Shown here: one piece after another, positions 1 to 10,195 of the stretch
Layout of the letters: each line of letters opens with the position of its first letter
How positions within the stretch are numbered: the first letter of the stretch is position 1
Assembly (NCBI GenBank): GCA_036940085.1
Contig: JALLBK010000145.1
Span: forward strand, 1-58,362
Origin: Discostella pseudostelligera
Lineage: Eukaryota; Bacillariophyta; Thalassiosirophyceae; Thalassiosirales; Thalassiosiraceae
Reading direction: 5' to 3'
DNA: 58,362 bases
Translations under genes and position numbers: made by a program
Notes under the pieces: generated by a model
What the model was told of the DNA's origin: nothing
The model's input: the letters and a program-made list of their open reading frames with translations, nothing else
Databases searched by the model: none

Positions 1-22
1 AAATTTGTGAATCCACAAATTT
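1..22. repeat. Short perfect inverted repeat at window start
   Basis: Nine-base arms (aaatttgtg at 1-9 and cacaaattt at 14-22) flank a 4-base loop. It lies just beyond the 3' end of the GFAT gene and could fold as an RNA hairpin in its 3' UTR, but the window edge cuts the context. Its role is unknown. Confidence 0.4.
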
Positions 23-132
23 GTGAGCGCGGAGAGATATGGGAATGCTCCACTATGATTACGTGAATCCAGCTTTTTAGACACCAAATAATGTAGTTAA
101 CAGTTGAATGTAGGGAACGAATTCAAGCAGGC

Positions 133-2716
133 TTAGTCCACGGTGACAGCCTTCGCAAGGTTGCGAGGAGTATCTGGATTGATGCCCCTTAATATGCAGT
201 AGTAGTGCACAAGCAAGGAAAAGTCGGTAAGCTACATGAGCAGAACAAAAATAATATCATGATCCATGTCTGGAAGATACATACCTTAACATCGCAAGCT
301 CGAACGCGATCAGTTGAATAGGTAGAACAGCACCAAGAGCTGTCAATGGACCGTTGGATGGGATGACAAGCGGATCCTTATCGAGCCCCTCAGCCAATGA
401 TTTCTTATCAGTAATGATAATTACATCTGCACCTCGTGCTTTGACTTCTTCCGCAGCCGTACGCATGTGGTGGGCATGGTCATCGTCAAAAATGAGCATG
501 ATGATGGGCGTGGCGCCAAGTTTGCCATTGTCGTCACTTTCGATGAGCGCAAATGGCCCGTGCTTTAAGGCACCACCACTGTATCCTAATGTCGTGGAAA
601 GGTGCAAGCAAGTGATATCGAGTGTGAGCAGAGGACACATGGGAAGTTATATGCACCGTTGATTGCTTACCTTCAGCATGCAAGTAGCACATTTCCTTAA
701 TCTTTAGCGCTCCTTCCATGGCAACTGGCTCTCCGTACCCTTTTCCAAGCACAAAGCAATGGTCCTTCCCATTGAGGCGCTCTGCTACTTTCTTGCACTT
801 ATCACGCGTCTTCAATGCCATCCCAAAGCAAATGGGTAATCTCATGAGACTTTCTCTCAAGTTGTTTCCTTCGGCACTGGCAACATGCGTACCGCTGACG
901 TTATCCTTCAACTCGCGAAACCACAAAGCAATCAATGCCAATACAGTGACTTGAGTGGTAAATGCCTTGGTAGACGCCACAGCATTCTCACGACCAGCAT
1001 TGCAATAAACACCCAGCTTGGTCATGCGTGCAATCAGCGAACCAACAGCATTCACTACACTCAAAACTGTCACATCTTTCTCCTGTGCCGCAGTTACAAC
1101 CCGCGCTACATCCTTGGTCTCTCCACTCTGCGATACGACTAGGAAGGCACTCTTAGCTGCAATGCTGGCATCGTGTGGAAAGTCACTTGGTTCCACCTCG
1201 GCTGCATCAATAGAATGCACAACGTCAAAACTGCCAAGATGTTTCATGAGCTTCTCAGCATAACGGCTAGCGTTGAGACTGGTTCCGCAGGCACAGAGGG
1301 TGAGGAAATCGACGTTGGATAGTTTGTCAGACATTTTTTCAAGACCTCCTAGGGTAATTTTGTCAGCCATAAGACGACCACCAAAACCTAAAGCGCGTCC
1401 AATTGCTTCAGGTTGTTCGTAACACCTAGAATAATGCACGTCACGGGCAACTGATTAGAAACCATACGAATGTGAAATGCTCATGCCAACATCAACATGG
1501 AAGTCGGCTTACTCTTTCAATGTCCAATGCGAAAAAGGAGCTGGACTCAGCTTAACCTCCTGATCAGGAGCCACCTGCATACGCCCCAAATCCAATGTGG
1601 TGCCATCAGCATGCAAAACACCAATCTCTCCATCCTTCATACTGATGAAATTCTTAGTGTACCTGTTGAAGGCAGAAGTCTCGGACGCAATGAACATGCG
1701 GTCGGGTCCAATTCCAATAACAAGAGGAGAACCATTGCATGCTACGACAAGCTCATCGGGCGCATCAGTGCACATGATGCCCAATCCCCACGTGCCATCA
1801 CACCTCGTCATGGCCTTTTCGGTAGCTTCTTTCACTGACCCTCCGTCTCTCTCGTATACCTCACCAATGAGTTTGGCAATAACTTCGGTATCTGTCTGAC
1901 TTGAGAATTTGTGTCCTCTCGACTGAAGTTCACGACGGAGCTCATTCGCATTGTTTAGTGTGCCGTTGTGAACGAGGGCAATTTTTCCGGAGCTGTCAAG
2001 ATGGGGGTGTGCGTTTTCGTCCGTCTTCCCTCCGTGGGTTGCCCAACGAGTGTGCGCAATGCCAATGTGGTGACCTTTGGAAGCGATTGAGCGCTCTTTG
2101 ACGAGCTCAAGTCCATCTGCATTCTCTCCAACCGACGCATACTTAGTGACAGTCTATGTCCATGGATGACATTTGATTTAATAGTACACGCATGTTGAGT
2201 AAAATATCCGAAGGAGACGAATAAAGCCAACTGATGGCTCATGTCACTCACCAGTCCTTCAGCAGGGTTGCCGATGGTTGCTATTCCTGCACTATCATAA
2301 CCGCGGTTCTTCAAAATAGTAAGACCCTCTAAAAGAAACTCTCTGTGAAATTACATTCACGTAGAAGATCGACGACGTATTAAAAAATGTTCGATAATTG
2401 AATCCAATACATGGAGTAGAAGTATTTATTCAAAGTAATCTTACCGTGCATCTCCAGAACCACCGACAACGCCTGCAATACCACAACAATCGGCACTCTT
2501 ACCCCCCACTATACTAGGACATAGTCCCGCAGCAGCTGCGGCCGCAAAGAGCAATTTGCCCACATGTGCGGAGGCGAAGTGAGGTTCGGCACGCTGATCA
2601 TGAAATTGTTGCGACGACGCCGCGACGGCAAATCCTCGTTGAGACAGATTGGACACGACGTTAGAGGAAGTAGTACTACGCCGAGCGGCGGTGGATACAG
2701 CACGTGCTATGAGCAT
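133..2716 (-). CDS. Glutamine-fructose-6-phosphate aminotransferase (isomerizing), with N-terminal presequence
   Basis: Makes glucosamine-6-phosphate from fructose-6-phosphate and glutamine, the entry step to UDP-GlcNAc and, in diatoms, chitin. Six exons were deduced: 2716-2445, 2342-2252, 2141-1513, 1425-671, 585-285 and 187-133. They join in phase to 700 residues. The class II glutaminase domain starts at CGIAGVVGG (Cys78) and contains RWATHGG and HNGTLNN. The two SIS sugar-isomerase domains follow, with [30 protein letters not shown] and the C-terminal [11 protein letters not shown]. About 77 residues precede the catalytic Cys. They are Ala/Ser/Arg-rich and begin [14 protein letters not shown], which resembles a mitochondrial presequence. 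Glutaminase chemistry needs this Cys as a free N-terminus, so cleavage between Cys77 and Cys78 is inferred. The family assignment is firm; the targeting is inference. Confidence 0.93.
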
Positions 2717-2947
2717 TATTAACGGATGAATTCTGCTTGATTCGATGGCCTGAGAGTTGGATATGATAATGAATTATGACGATGACGCCTCACCTCTACC
2801 TTGTGCTTTTGTAGTTGTTGTTGCTCGTTGCTTGCTGCAAGCGCGTGCTGCAGGCTGCAGCCCCGTCGTTCACGAGAGTGCATCAGCCCCCAGAGGCCTG
2901 AGCTAAACGCCGGAATCAGTACGAAATCTTGAACCAAATCTTTAGTT

Positions 2948-3040
2948 TTGGCGGGAAGTCAAAAGATCTTCCGTTCGTACTGAATCTTTTCCTGCCAAAA
3001 CCGAGGATCTCTTTCAGTTCCGCACGCCGGCCCGCCAAAG
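2948..3040. promoter_or_regulatory. Two E2F-like sites between GFAT and PDH E1 alpha
   Basis: TTGGCGGGAA lies at 2948-2957 and CCCGCCAAAG at 3031-3040, in the 470-base divergent interval between the GFAT start (2716) and the PDHA start (3189). Both match the general E2F/DP consensus. The regulatory role is inferred from recurrence of the motif at other promoters in the window. Confidence 0.45.
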
Positions 3041-3188
3041 ATATTTTCGGGCGCTGATTTTGCCCCCCCTTCCCCGAAGTTCTTTTCATCTGCGGTCTGC
3101 CCGCCTCCCGCCTGCCGGCAGCGACAGCCGACAATGGTGAATTTTGGATCCATTCCGACACACTATCAAACTCGACCATTGACTTGAT

Positions 3189-4436
3189 ATGTTTGCCACC
3201 AAAGCGGCATCTCTGCTCCTCCGGCGTTCCGCCGCATCGGCGTCCTCCTCCATGTCGGCCGTCCGCGGCGTCGGCAGTGGCATCGCTGCCAAAAACTTGC
3301 GCTTCATGTCCTCCAACGCCACCGCCACATTCGACCTCACCGGCTCTTTCGAAACCCACAATCTCGAAACCTCACCCAACAACACCATCGACATGACGAA
3401 GGAGGAACTCCTCTCGCACTTTGAATTAATGTACACAATGCGTCGTATGGAAATCACCTGTGATAATGAGTACAAGGCCCGTGCCATTCGGGGATTTTGT
3501 CATCTCTATGATGGGCAGGAGGCGGTGGCCACCGGTATCAATGCTGCGTTCGAGCCCGAGGATTCGTGGATTACAAGCTATCGTTGTCATTGTACGGCAT
3601 TGGCACGTGGGGGATCGGTGGCCAGCGTTCTGGGAGAATTGTTTGGCAATGTTGATGGACAAACTAAAGGCAAGGGAGGGTCGATGCATTTTTACAACAA
3701 GGCACATAACTTTTATGGCGGACAGGGCATTGTGGGAGCGCAGGTCCCGGTAGGCCTAGGATTGGCATTTGCCAATCACTACAATGCCACTCCTGGTAAG
3801 CCAATGCAGGTGGCTATTGCGTGTTATGGGGATGGAGCGGCGAATCAGGGACAAATTTGGGAGAGTGCCAACATGGCCTCGTTGTGGAATTTGCCCATGA
3901 TCTTTTGCATTGAGAATAATCATTACGGGATGGGAACTAGTATGGATCGTCACTCGTCTCACTCGGACTATTACAAGATGGGGAATCATATTCCCGGACT
4001 TCGGATTGATGGAATGAACGTCCTCGCGGTGAAGGAGGGGATGCGATTTGTGAAGGAATTTGTTGGGGGAGGCAATGGGCCCATGTATGTCGAGATGATG
4101 ACTTATAGGTACCATGGTCATTCCATGTCTGACCCAGGCACCACTTATCGAAACCGTGAAGAGATTGCGTTGACTCGATCCACTCGAGATCCTCTTGAGT
4201 TTGTGAAGCGCACCCTGATTGATGCCGGATTTGCCGATGCCGAACAGATCAAGGAAATTGAGAAGAACATCCGAAAGGACGTGGCTACTCAGGTGACGCA
4301 AGCCAAGGCCTCTCCCAAACCTTCGATTGAGCCCCATCTCTTTGAGTATGTGTTTACTTCCAACGGTGGGAAAGAGCAGAATGAGTTTCCTCCTCATATC
4401 CGCATGCCTGATTTTCAGAAGTCGAAATATTATTAG
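3189..4436 (+). CDS. PDHA1: Pyruvate dehydrogenase E1 component, alpha subunit, mitochondrial
   Basis: Thiamine-diphosphate subunit of the pyruvate dehydrogenase complex, which decarboxylates pyruvate to feed acetyl-CoA into the TCA cycle. It is a single exon of 415 residues. The start MFATKAASLLLRRSAAS is Arg/Ser/Ala-rich and fits a mitochondrial presequence. The TPP motif runs from GDGAANQGQIWE to the closing ENNHYGMGT. The phosphorylation loop YRYHGHSMSDPG is intact, so the Ser corresponding to the main mammalian regulatory site is present. The next site, Ser in animal GVSYR, is Thr here (GTTYR). Length is normal for the family. E2F-like sites lie 150-240 bases upstream. The plastid isoform is less likely because no signal peptide is seen. 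Confidence 0.96.
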   Translation: MFATKAASLLLRRSAASASSSMSAVRGVGSGIAAKNLRFMSSNATATFDLTGSFETHNLETSPNNTIDMTKEELLSHFELMYTMRRMEITCDNEYKARAIRGFCHLYDGQEAVATGINAAFEPEDSWITSYRCHCTALARGGSVASVLGELFGNVDGQTKGKGGSMHFYNKAHNFYGGQGIVGAQVPVGLGLAFANHYNATPGKPMQVAIACYGDGAANQGQIWESANMASLWNLPMIFCIENNHYGMGTSMDRHSSHSDYYKMGNHIPGLRIDGMNVLAVKEGMRFVKEFVGGGNGPMYVEMMTYRYHGHSMSDPGTTYRNREEIALTRSTRDPLEFVKRTLIDAGFADAEQIKEIEKNIRKDVATQVTQAKASPKPSIEPHLFEYVFTSNGGKEQNEFPPHIRMPDFQKSKYY

Positions 4437-4816
4437 ATTGGTGTGTAGTTGATGTTCTTGATGTAAACCACCGCAATCAAATATAGAGTACTGCTGGCGA
4501 ATATTCTCTACATTTAGAAGTTAGATATCGTACCATCCCTATTAACCAGATTATCCGATCTCTTACTTCATGAACTAACATTCAACTATACATGCATACA
4601 GACAAGTACTCATACCTCAATTATGTTTGTCTCTGCACCGGACATGCCATCGACACCTTCTTACGGTCTGTATCGCATCTCCCGTTCCATCGCTTTGGCA
4701 ACTATTATCAATGTTTGTATCCCTCTGTGTTCACCCCTATGCCCAATGCACACTTTATGTAATATTCCTACCGAAATGAATGCAAACCAATCCACCCAAA
4801 ACACACCATCGAAGTA

Positions 4817-5044
4817 TTACCAAGGAGCAGGGAATTGTGTATCACCTCGAATCATGGCAGTTCCCACATTTCGTGGCCACGAAACAATCTTCTCCAAAAA
4901 TTCCGCCGCCTGTTTAATAATGGGGAAGAGTCCTTCGAAGGAGATGAGTACTACCCACCACCAAGCACAGAACCACGAGATGGGCCATGCGATGAAGACG
5001 AGGAGTAGGAGCCAGAGGATGCTGTAGATTATGGAGGACGCCAT
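4817..5044 (-). CDS. Small membrane protein of unknown function, 75 residues
   Basis: A short open frame beginning MASSIIYSILWLLLLVF, or seven codons upstream at 5065. It has a strongly hydrophobic, Trp-rich stretch over about residues 5-35 (IAWPISWFCAWWWVV), then an amphipathic segment (FPIIKQAAEFLEKIVSWPR) and ends RGDTQFPAPW. It lies tail-to-tail with PDH E1 alpha, about 380 bases past that gene's stop. The patterned hydrophobic then amphipathic organisation, with Gly/Pro/Trp landmarks, looks like a real conserved small protein rather than a chance frame. I cannot name a family. Confidence 0.55.
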   Translation of the reverse strand: MASSIIYSILWLLLLVFIAWPISWFCAWWWVVLISFEGLFPIIKQAAEFLEKIVSWPRNVGTAMIRGDTQFPAPW

Positions 5045-5779
5045 AATGATGAATATTTGACGCAATTAGGACAAGAATTAGTGTAAAAGTAGGTACGTTA
5101 GCGGGTAGAGCGGAACCTATTGAAATTATTAGATTTTGTTTTTATCGCGGGTGCGGGCAGAGCGGAAGTGTTCATGGTGGTGGAGTTGGAATTCGGAGGT
5201 GTCTTTTGGATTTGGCTTTCTTTCGCCGAAACAAGAGAATCATTGGATTCCGTCGTAGGAAAGAATTGAGAAGTTCTTTGGCTTTGGGCCCAGCTGGCTC
5301 TCGCAACGAGCGAGGCACTTGGCGAAGCTGACGAGACCTGTGTCATTGCTGACGTCATAGGTTGAGAACTGCGTCTGTCCTTTGTCCGACCGCGGAGTCA
5401 GCAGGATCCTCCGCGTCGTCGCACTGGCTGCGTGCGTGGCAAGCAAGCAAGCAAGCACAAGCCAGCCACAAAAGAAGCCACAAAAGCGTCATCCTTTGGC
5501 TCGATATCTGGCAAAAAGCATTTGGCAACACCGAACACTTCGCAACTGTGTCAGCAGCAGTAGGGGGTGAGTCAATGCCAGAGTCAATGCTATTGTTCTG
5601 ACCTCGATCGGTTGCTCAAGTGGGAACATAATATTATTTCTCTACCAAATACTGCACTCATATCATTTTTCTAATTCACTGCGTTGGCTTCATCGGCACC
5701 CAAATTATCATCATCATCATCAAAACTATCACCGACATCGACGTAGACTGAGTTTGACAATTTACAATACTAATACAAA
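5045..5779. other. Intergenic region upstream of FtsH, no confident gene
   Basis: Overlapping short frames exist on both strands at 5098-5601. They are Ser/Thr/Lys-rich without domain signature, and no splice solution joins them convincingly. A short CATCATCATC run at 5709-5722 lies in the probable 5' UTR of FtsH. Two tandem runs (gcaagcaagcaagc; cacaaaagaagccacaaaag) occur at 5439-5483. Confidence 0.4.
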
Positions 5780-7884
5780 ATGAAGTTCACCACAATAGCC
5801 ATCGCTGCCTCCTTCCTCTTGGACAATGGCGTCTCTGCCTTCGCCCCTCCCCAAAACATTGCAGCACGCCACACCCGCCTCTCCATGGCCATGGACGCAC
5901 CTCCCGCTCCCGAATCCTCCGTCGAATTGCCCATCGTCCAATCACGAGGCGGAGCACCCGTCGACGTCCGCTACTCCGACTTTCTCAAACTTGTCAATGG
6001 CGATCGTATCGAGAAGGTCACCTTCTCTGCTGACGGTACGCAATTATTAGGTGTCGATACCGATGGTACTCGTATCAAACTCGAGGCACTTCCCAATGAT
6101 CCCGATTTGCTTACCCAGCTTACTACCCACAAGGTCGATGTGACCGTCCTGCCCTCCAATGAGGCTGCCGGTGGTCTTGGCGATTTGGCCCAATCGTTAA
6201 TATTACCCGCGGCACTCTTCGCCGGACTTTTCTTCCTCTCTCGACGTGCTGGGGGTGGTGGTATGGGTGGACCCATGGGCGGACCGGGCAATCCCATGGG
6301 CATGGGGAAGTCCAAGGCACAGATCCAAATGATTCCTGATACGGGCGTGAACTTTGAAGATGTGGCAGGATGTGATGGTGCCAAGTTGGAACTGGCCGAG
6401 GTGGTGGACTTTTTGAAGCAGCCGGAGGTGTATTCGAAGAACGGATGTAGGATTCCTAGGGGAGTGATTTTGGATGGACCTCCTGGTACCGGTGAGTTGT
6501 TGAAACGGATGAAGTGCACATTTATATTTAGACCCTTGAATAATGTCCTCATCAATCCACTTTTACTATAGGTAAAACTCTCCTCGCCAAGGCCGTGGCA
6601 GGAGAGGCCGGTGTTCCCTTCATCTCCATCTCTGGTTCCGAATTCGTCGAAATGTTCGTCGGTGTGGGTGCCAGTCGCGTCCGTGATGTCTTCTCCCAAG
6701 CAAAGAAGACTGCTCCTTGCATTATCTTCATTGATGAAATTGATGCCGTGGGACGTCAACGTGGTGCTGGATTTGCCGGGGGTAACGATGAACGTGAACA
6801 AACGATTAACCAAATTTTGGTAGAGATGGATGGTTTCGATGGCAACCCTGGCATTATCACCATTGCAGCCACGAACAGGGTGGATATTTTAGATCAGGCA
6901 TTGTTGCGACCTGGACGATTCGATAGGAAGATTACCGTCGACCTTCCCGACTTCAAGGGCCGAACTCGTATCTTGGGCGTGCATGCTCGTGGCAAGCCCC
7001 TGGAACCCGATGTCGACCTTGAGGCCATTGGTCGTCGTACTCCCGGCTTCTCGGGAGCGCAGCTTGAGAACTTGATGAATGAGGCTGCCATCACCGCTGC
7101 TCGCAAGGGCAAGTCGACTATTGGATGGGAGGAGATTGATGGTGCCGTCGATCGTATCATGGTTGGTCTTGAGAAGAAGGGTGGTACGGCCATGCTCTCC
7201 CAGAGGCAGAACGAACTCGTGGCGTACCACGAGGCTGGACACGCCATTGTTGGAGCCCTCATCCCCGACTACGACCAAGTGCAAAAGATTTCCATCATTC
7301 CCCGTTCCAACGGTGCTGGAGGATTGACCTTCTTCTCACCCCAAGAGTCTCGTCTTGAATCTGGCATGTACTCGAAGCAATACCTTGAGTCTCAGTTGGC
7401 TGTTGCCCTCGGAGGACGTCTTGCCGAGGAACTTATCTATGGTGAGGACCTTGTCACTACCGGTGCATCCAATGATATCCAACAGGTTGCCAATATCGCT
7501 AAGCGCATGGTCAAAGAATGGGGTATGTCCGAGGTTGTGGGACTTATAGCCCTCTCGGATGGTCAAGGGGGAGGCCGACCCTTCATGGGACGTCGTATGG
7601 GTATGCGTCAAACACAATGGGGAAGTAAAATCTTGTCAAATGTGGATGCTGAGGTAGAACGTCTCGTGAACAACTCGTATTTGACTGCCAAGAACATTTT
7701 AAGCAACAACATGCCACTTCTGGAACATCTTGCCAAGACCTTGGTGGAACAGGAGGTTGTGAGCGCGGAGGAGTTCCAGATGATGTTGGTCGAGTTCAAT
7801 GCCAAGGTTGTTCCGTTTGAGGTTGTTGGCAAGGAGAGGAACCGCGATAAGTTGCCATTCCAAGAGATGCCCCAGGTTGTGTAA
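5780..7884 (+). CDS. ftsH: Plastid-targeted FtsH AAA+ zinc metalloprotease
   Basis: ATP-dependent membrane protease; plastid forms degrade damaged photosystem II D1 protein in thylakoids. Exons 5780-6491 and 6572-7884 give 674 residues. The 80-base intron (6492-6571) falls inside the Walker A codons: GPPGTG is on exon 1 and KT on exon 2. The N-terminus is a signal peptide ending VSA followed by FAPP, the diatom plastid-import motif. Next come an FtsH extracellular-type domain, one clear membrane segment ([15 protein letters not shown], about 137-151) and a Gly/Met-rich linker. Walker B is [11 protein letters not shown], and the second region of homology includes [17 protein letters not shown]. 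The zinc site is HEAGH at 457-461. Length is normal for a plastid FtsH. Confidence 0.96.
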
Positions 7885-8113
7885 GTCCGTTTCTACGATG
7901 AACACAACATCATGATGTACGAGGAATCTGTGCAAAATGATGTTGATCTTGTACGTCTCAGGTGCCATTTAGTGACCACTCAAGCCAATTATGTCAGGAT
8001 GACCACCGTGTAATACATGATCGACTACTAAATAGAATATTTTTCAACACTAGACTCCCGGCAGACAATTATTATTGCCTTCCTACCAATCCCACCTCGA
8101 TCGAGCACAGAAC

Positions 8114-8142
8114 GATTACGATGCCTCTCTTGCATCGTAATC
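8114..8142. repeat. 11-bp perfect inverted repeat
   Basis: GATTACGATGC (8114-8124) and GCATCGTAATC (8132-8142) surround a 7-base loop. It lies about 230 bases past the FtsH stop and 330 bases before the next gene start. It could be a 3' UTR hairpin of FtsH or a palindromic protein-binding site; the sequence does not decide. Confidence 0.45.
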
Positions 8143-8178
8143 ATCTTCCTCTCGCCGTTCTCAGTGCAGATCTCACGT

Positions 8179-8259
8179 CACGTGTATCTTACACGTGTCT
8201 GTGCTTTGTGATCCTTCAGCTGCATATGGAATCCACGTGTTAAATATCTCCCGCCAAAA
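8179..8259. promoter_or_regulatory. Promoter cluster: three CACGTG boxes plus an E2F-like site
   Basis: CACGTG occurs at 8179-8184, 8192-8197 and 8234-8239, followed by TCCCGCCAAAA at 8249-8259. The cluster ends about 210 bases upstream of the DUF445-family start at 8471. CACGTG is the core bound by bZIP and bHLH factors. The same pairing with an E2F-like site occurs at other promoters in the window. A 31-codon upstream frame starts at ATG 8337 and could affect translation. Confidence 0.45.
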
Positions 8260-8470
8260 CGCTCAGCCCCCATCTATCACCCATAACAATCACCATCACC
8301 GTCACCAACAAGTCACCATTCAACATCAATATCACCATGGCATCCATCACCCATTACTATCACCCGTCACCCATCACCGACAAACTCATCAGCGGCACCA
8401 GCATCAACGACGACGACGACGAAGATTACTGAGTAGGGACACCAAAGGTTTACATCTACTGGCACTCACA

Positions 8471-10161
8471 ATGTGGCATGACAGCAAACACCAGAAGATT
8501 GGTCGGCGTCAATGGATCGTCGTTCTACTGGTCTCGTACTTTTCAGGCCTATGCGTCGTGCACAGAGCAGTTGCCCTCGTCCATCCAAGCCAATCTGCCT
8601 TATCATCGAGATGGGTTCCATCATCACATCTCGTTTTGCAGAAAGGGAGACCATTTCCCAATTCATCAAGTCAGCATGGCACAGAATCGTTCGTTCGCTC
8701 TAAAATATTGCTGACAACTACCAATACAGATGGAAGCGACAATATCAAGGTAAGATTCTTCCAGAATGATAATTATTAGACTATGTTATACGCATTCATC
8801 CAATCGTCGTTTCATATCTTGCTCAGGAGAAAGGTCTCCGATGTCCAGAGTGCATAAATACAGCAATCAACAAATTCAAGGCTCGTCCATCCGCCTATCT
8901 ACTTATTCCAGCCGTCGCGGCATTCGTCGGCTGGTTCACAAATTACCTCGCGGTTCAGATGATATTTTACCCTATTGAATTCCGAGGAATACCGCTCTGG
9001 CGTAGGGACGAGGTACCGCTGGGGCTAATTGGGTGGCAAGGGATAGTTCCTTGTAAGACACGCGTGATGTCGGAAACAATGGTCACCATGGTCACGACAC
9101 AATTGCTGAATGTAGAGGAAGTGTTCCGGAGGTTAGATCCAGTTGTGGTTGCAGATTTATTGAGCCCAGAAGTACCGAAGCTGATGGAAAGTATTGCAAC
9201 CGATGCCATTTCACCACCGGGATTTGCAAGCAAATTGTCGAGAGCTTTCTTCTTTGCATTGCCGGGGAGGGCAATTTCCACAATGACATGTCTGAATCAT
9301 CAATTTTTGCAAGGATTGGCTGTTGGAATGCAAGATAATATTGGTGCATTGTTGAACATAAAGAATTGTGTCATTGATCAAATGATGCAAGATAAGACTC
9401 TACTTGGAGAGTTGTTCCGTAAATGTGGTCAGAAGGAGCTGGACTTTTTGACCAACAGCGGGCTTTGGTTCGGATTTCTTCTGGGTATTATACAAATGGT
9501 CGTTGCATTATTCTGGGAGAATCCATGGGCATTAAGCATTGGGGGTACAATCGTTGGTCTAACAACAAATTGGCTAGCTTTGAAGTGGATTTTTGAGCCA
9601 GTCGTTCCTACGAAAATTGGGCCATTCGTTTTGCAAGGGATGTTCTTGCGCCGTCAACGAGAGGTGGCAAAGGAATTTTCCGCCTTCTTTTCGAGCAACG
9701 TTCTCACTAGCGAAAAGCTCTGGGGATCCATTTTGAATGATCCTAGTACGAAACCTTCATTTGATCTATTGTTCAAGAATCATCTTCACAAATTTACACA
9801 TGGACTAGCCGGTGGCTTTGGAGTTCTACCCGGTGGCAGACTGTTTCACAAACTATTGGCACCTCAGGCCATTACAAAGCTTCCAAATCACTTGCATGTG
9901 CTTCATCCATACGTGGACAAGGCGCTTGGACTGCAGAGAACTCTTCAAACGCAAATGGAACGAATGACTAGTGCTAAGTTTGAGCGTGTATTGCATCCTA
10001 TCTTCGAGGAAGATGAGCTAACATTAATACTGGCAGGAGGGTTCTTAGGCTTCTTGGCCGGGTTAATTCAGCAAGGAATAGAGACGGGATATGTTTGGGG
10101 TTGGTTTAGCAAGAGGATTGATTGGTGTAAAAAACTAGTTGGACGAAGGGAGACATCGTAA
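8471..10161 (+). CDS. DUF445-family membrane protein with N-terminal signal or transit sequence
   Basis: Exons 8471-8749 and 8827-10161 join in phase 0 to 537 residues. The N-terminus has a hydrophobic signal (RRQWIVVLLVSYFSGLCVV) ending AVA before LVHPSQ, then a Ser-rich stretch. This fits ER or plastid import; Leu at +1 is a tolerated variant of the Phe motif. The conserved core begins at the exon 2 start with a membrane segment (LLIPAVAAFVGWFTNYLAVQM) and the typical FYPIEFRGIPLWR, LIGWQGIVPCK and MSETMV motifs. A second hydrophobic pair occurs near LWFGFLLGIIQMVVALF and TNWLALKWIFEPV. The last membrane segment is LILAGGFLGFLAGLIQ. DUF445 (YheB-like) proteins have no established biochemical function. 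The start was chosen because the signal peptide directly follows it. Confidence 0.8.
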
Positions 10162-10195
10162 GTCTCTGAGGCCAACATCCATATTATCATGTTAC

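Noticed and set aside
3756..4397. 213-codon frame antisense to PDH E1 alpha
   Set aside because: A shadow of a highly conserved enzyme gene; composition is uneven and no start context or domain is seen.
5098..5601. Possible small gene upstream of FtsH
   Set aside because: Frames on both strands overlap, none has a signature, and no intron joins the signal-like piece to the Ser-rich piece in phase.
5971..6813. 280-codon frame antisense to FtsH
   Set aside because: It crosses the FtsH intron and catalytic motifs on the other strand and has no family features of its own.
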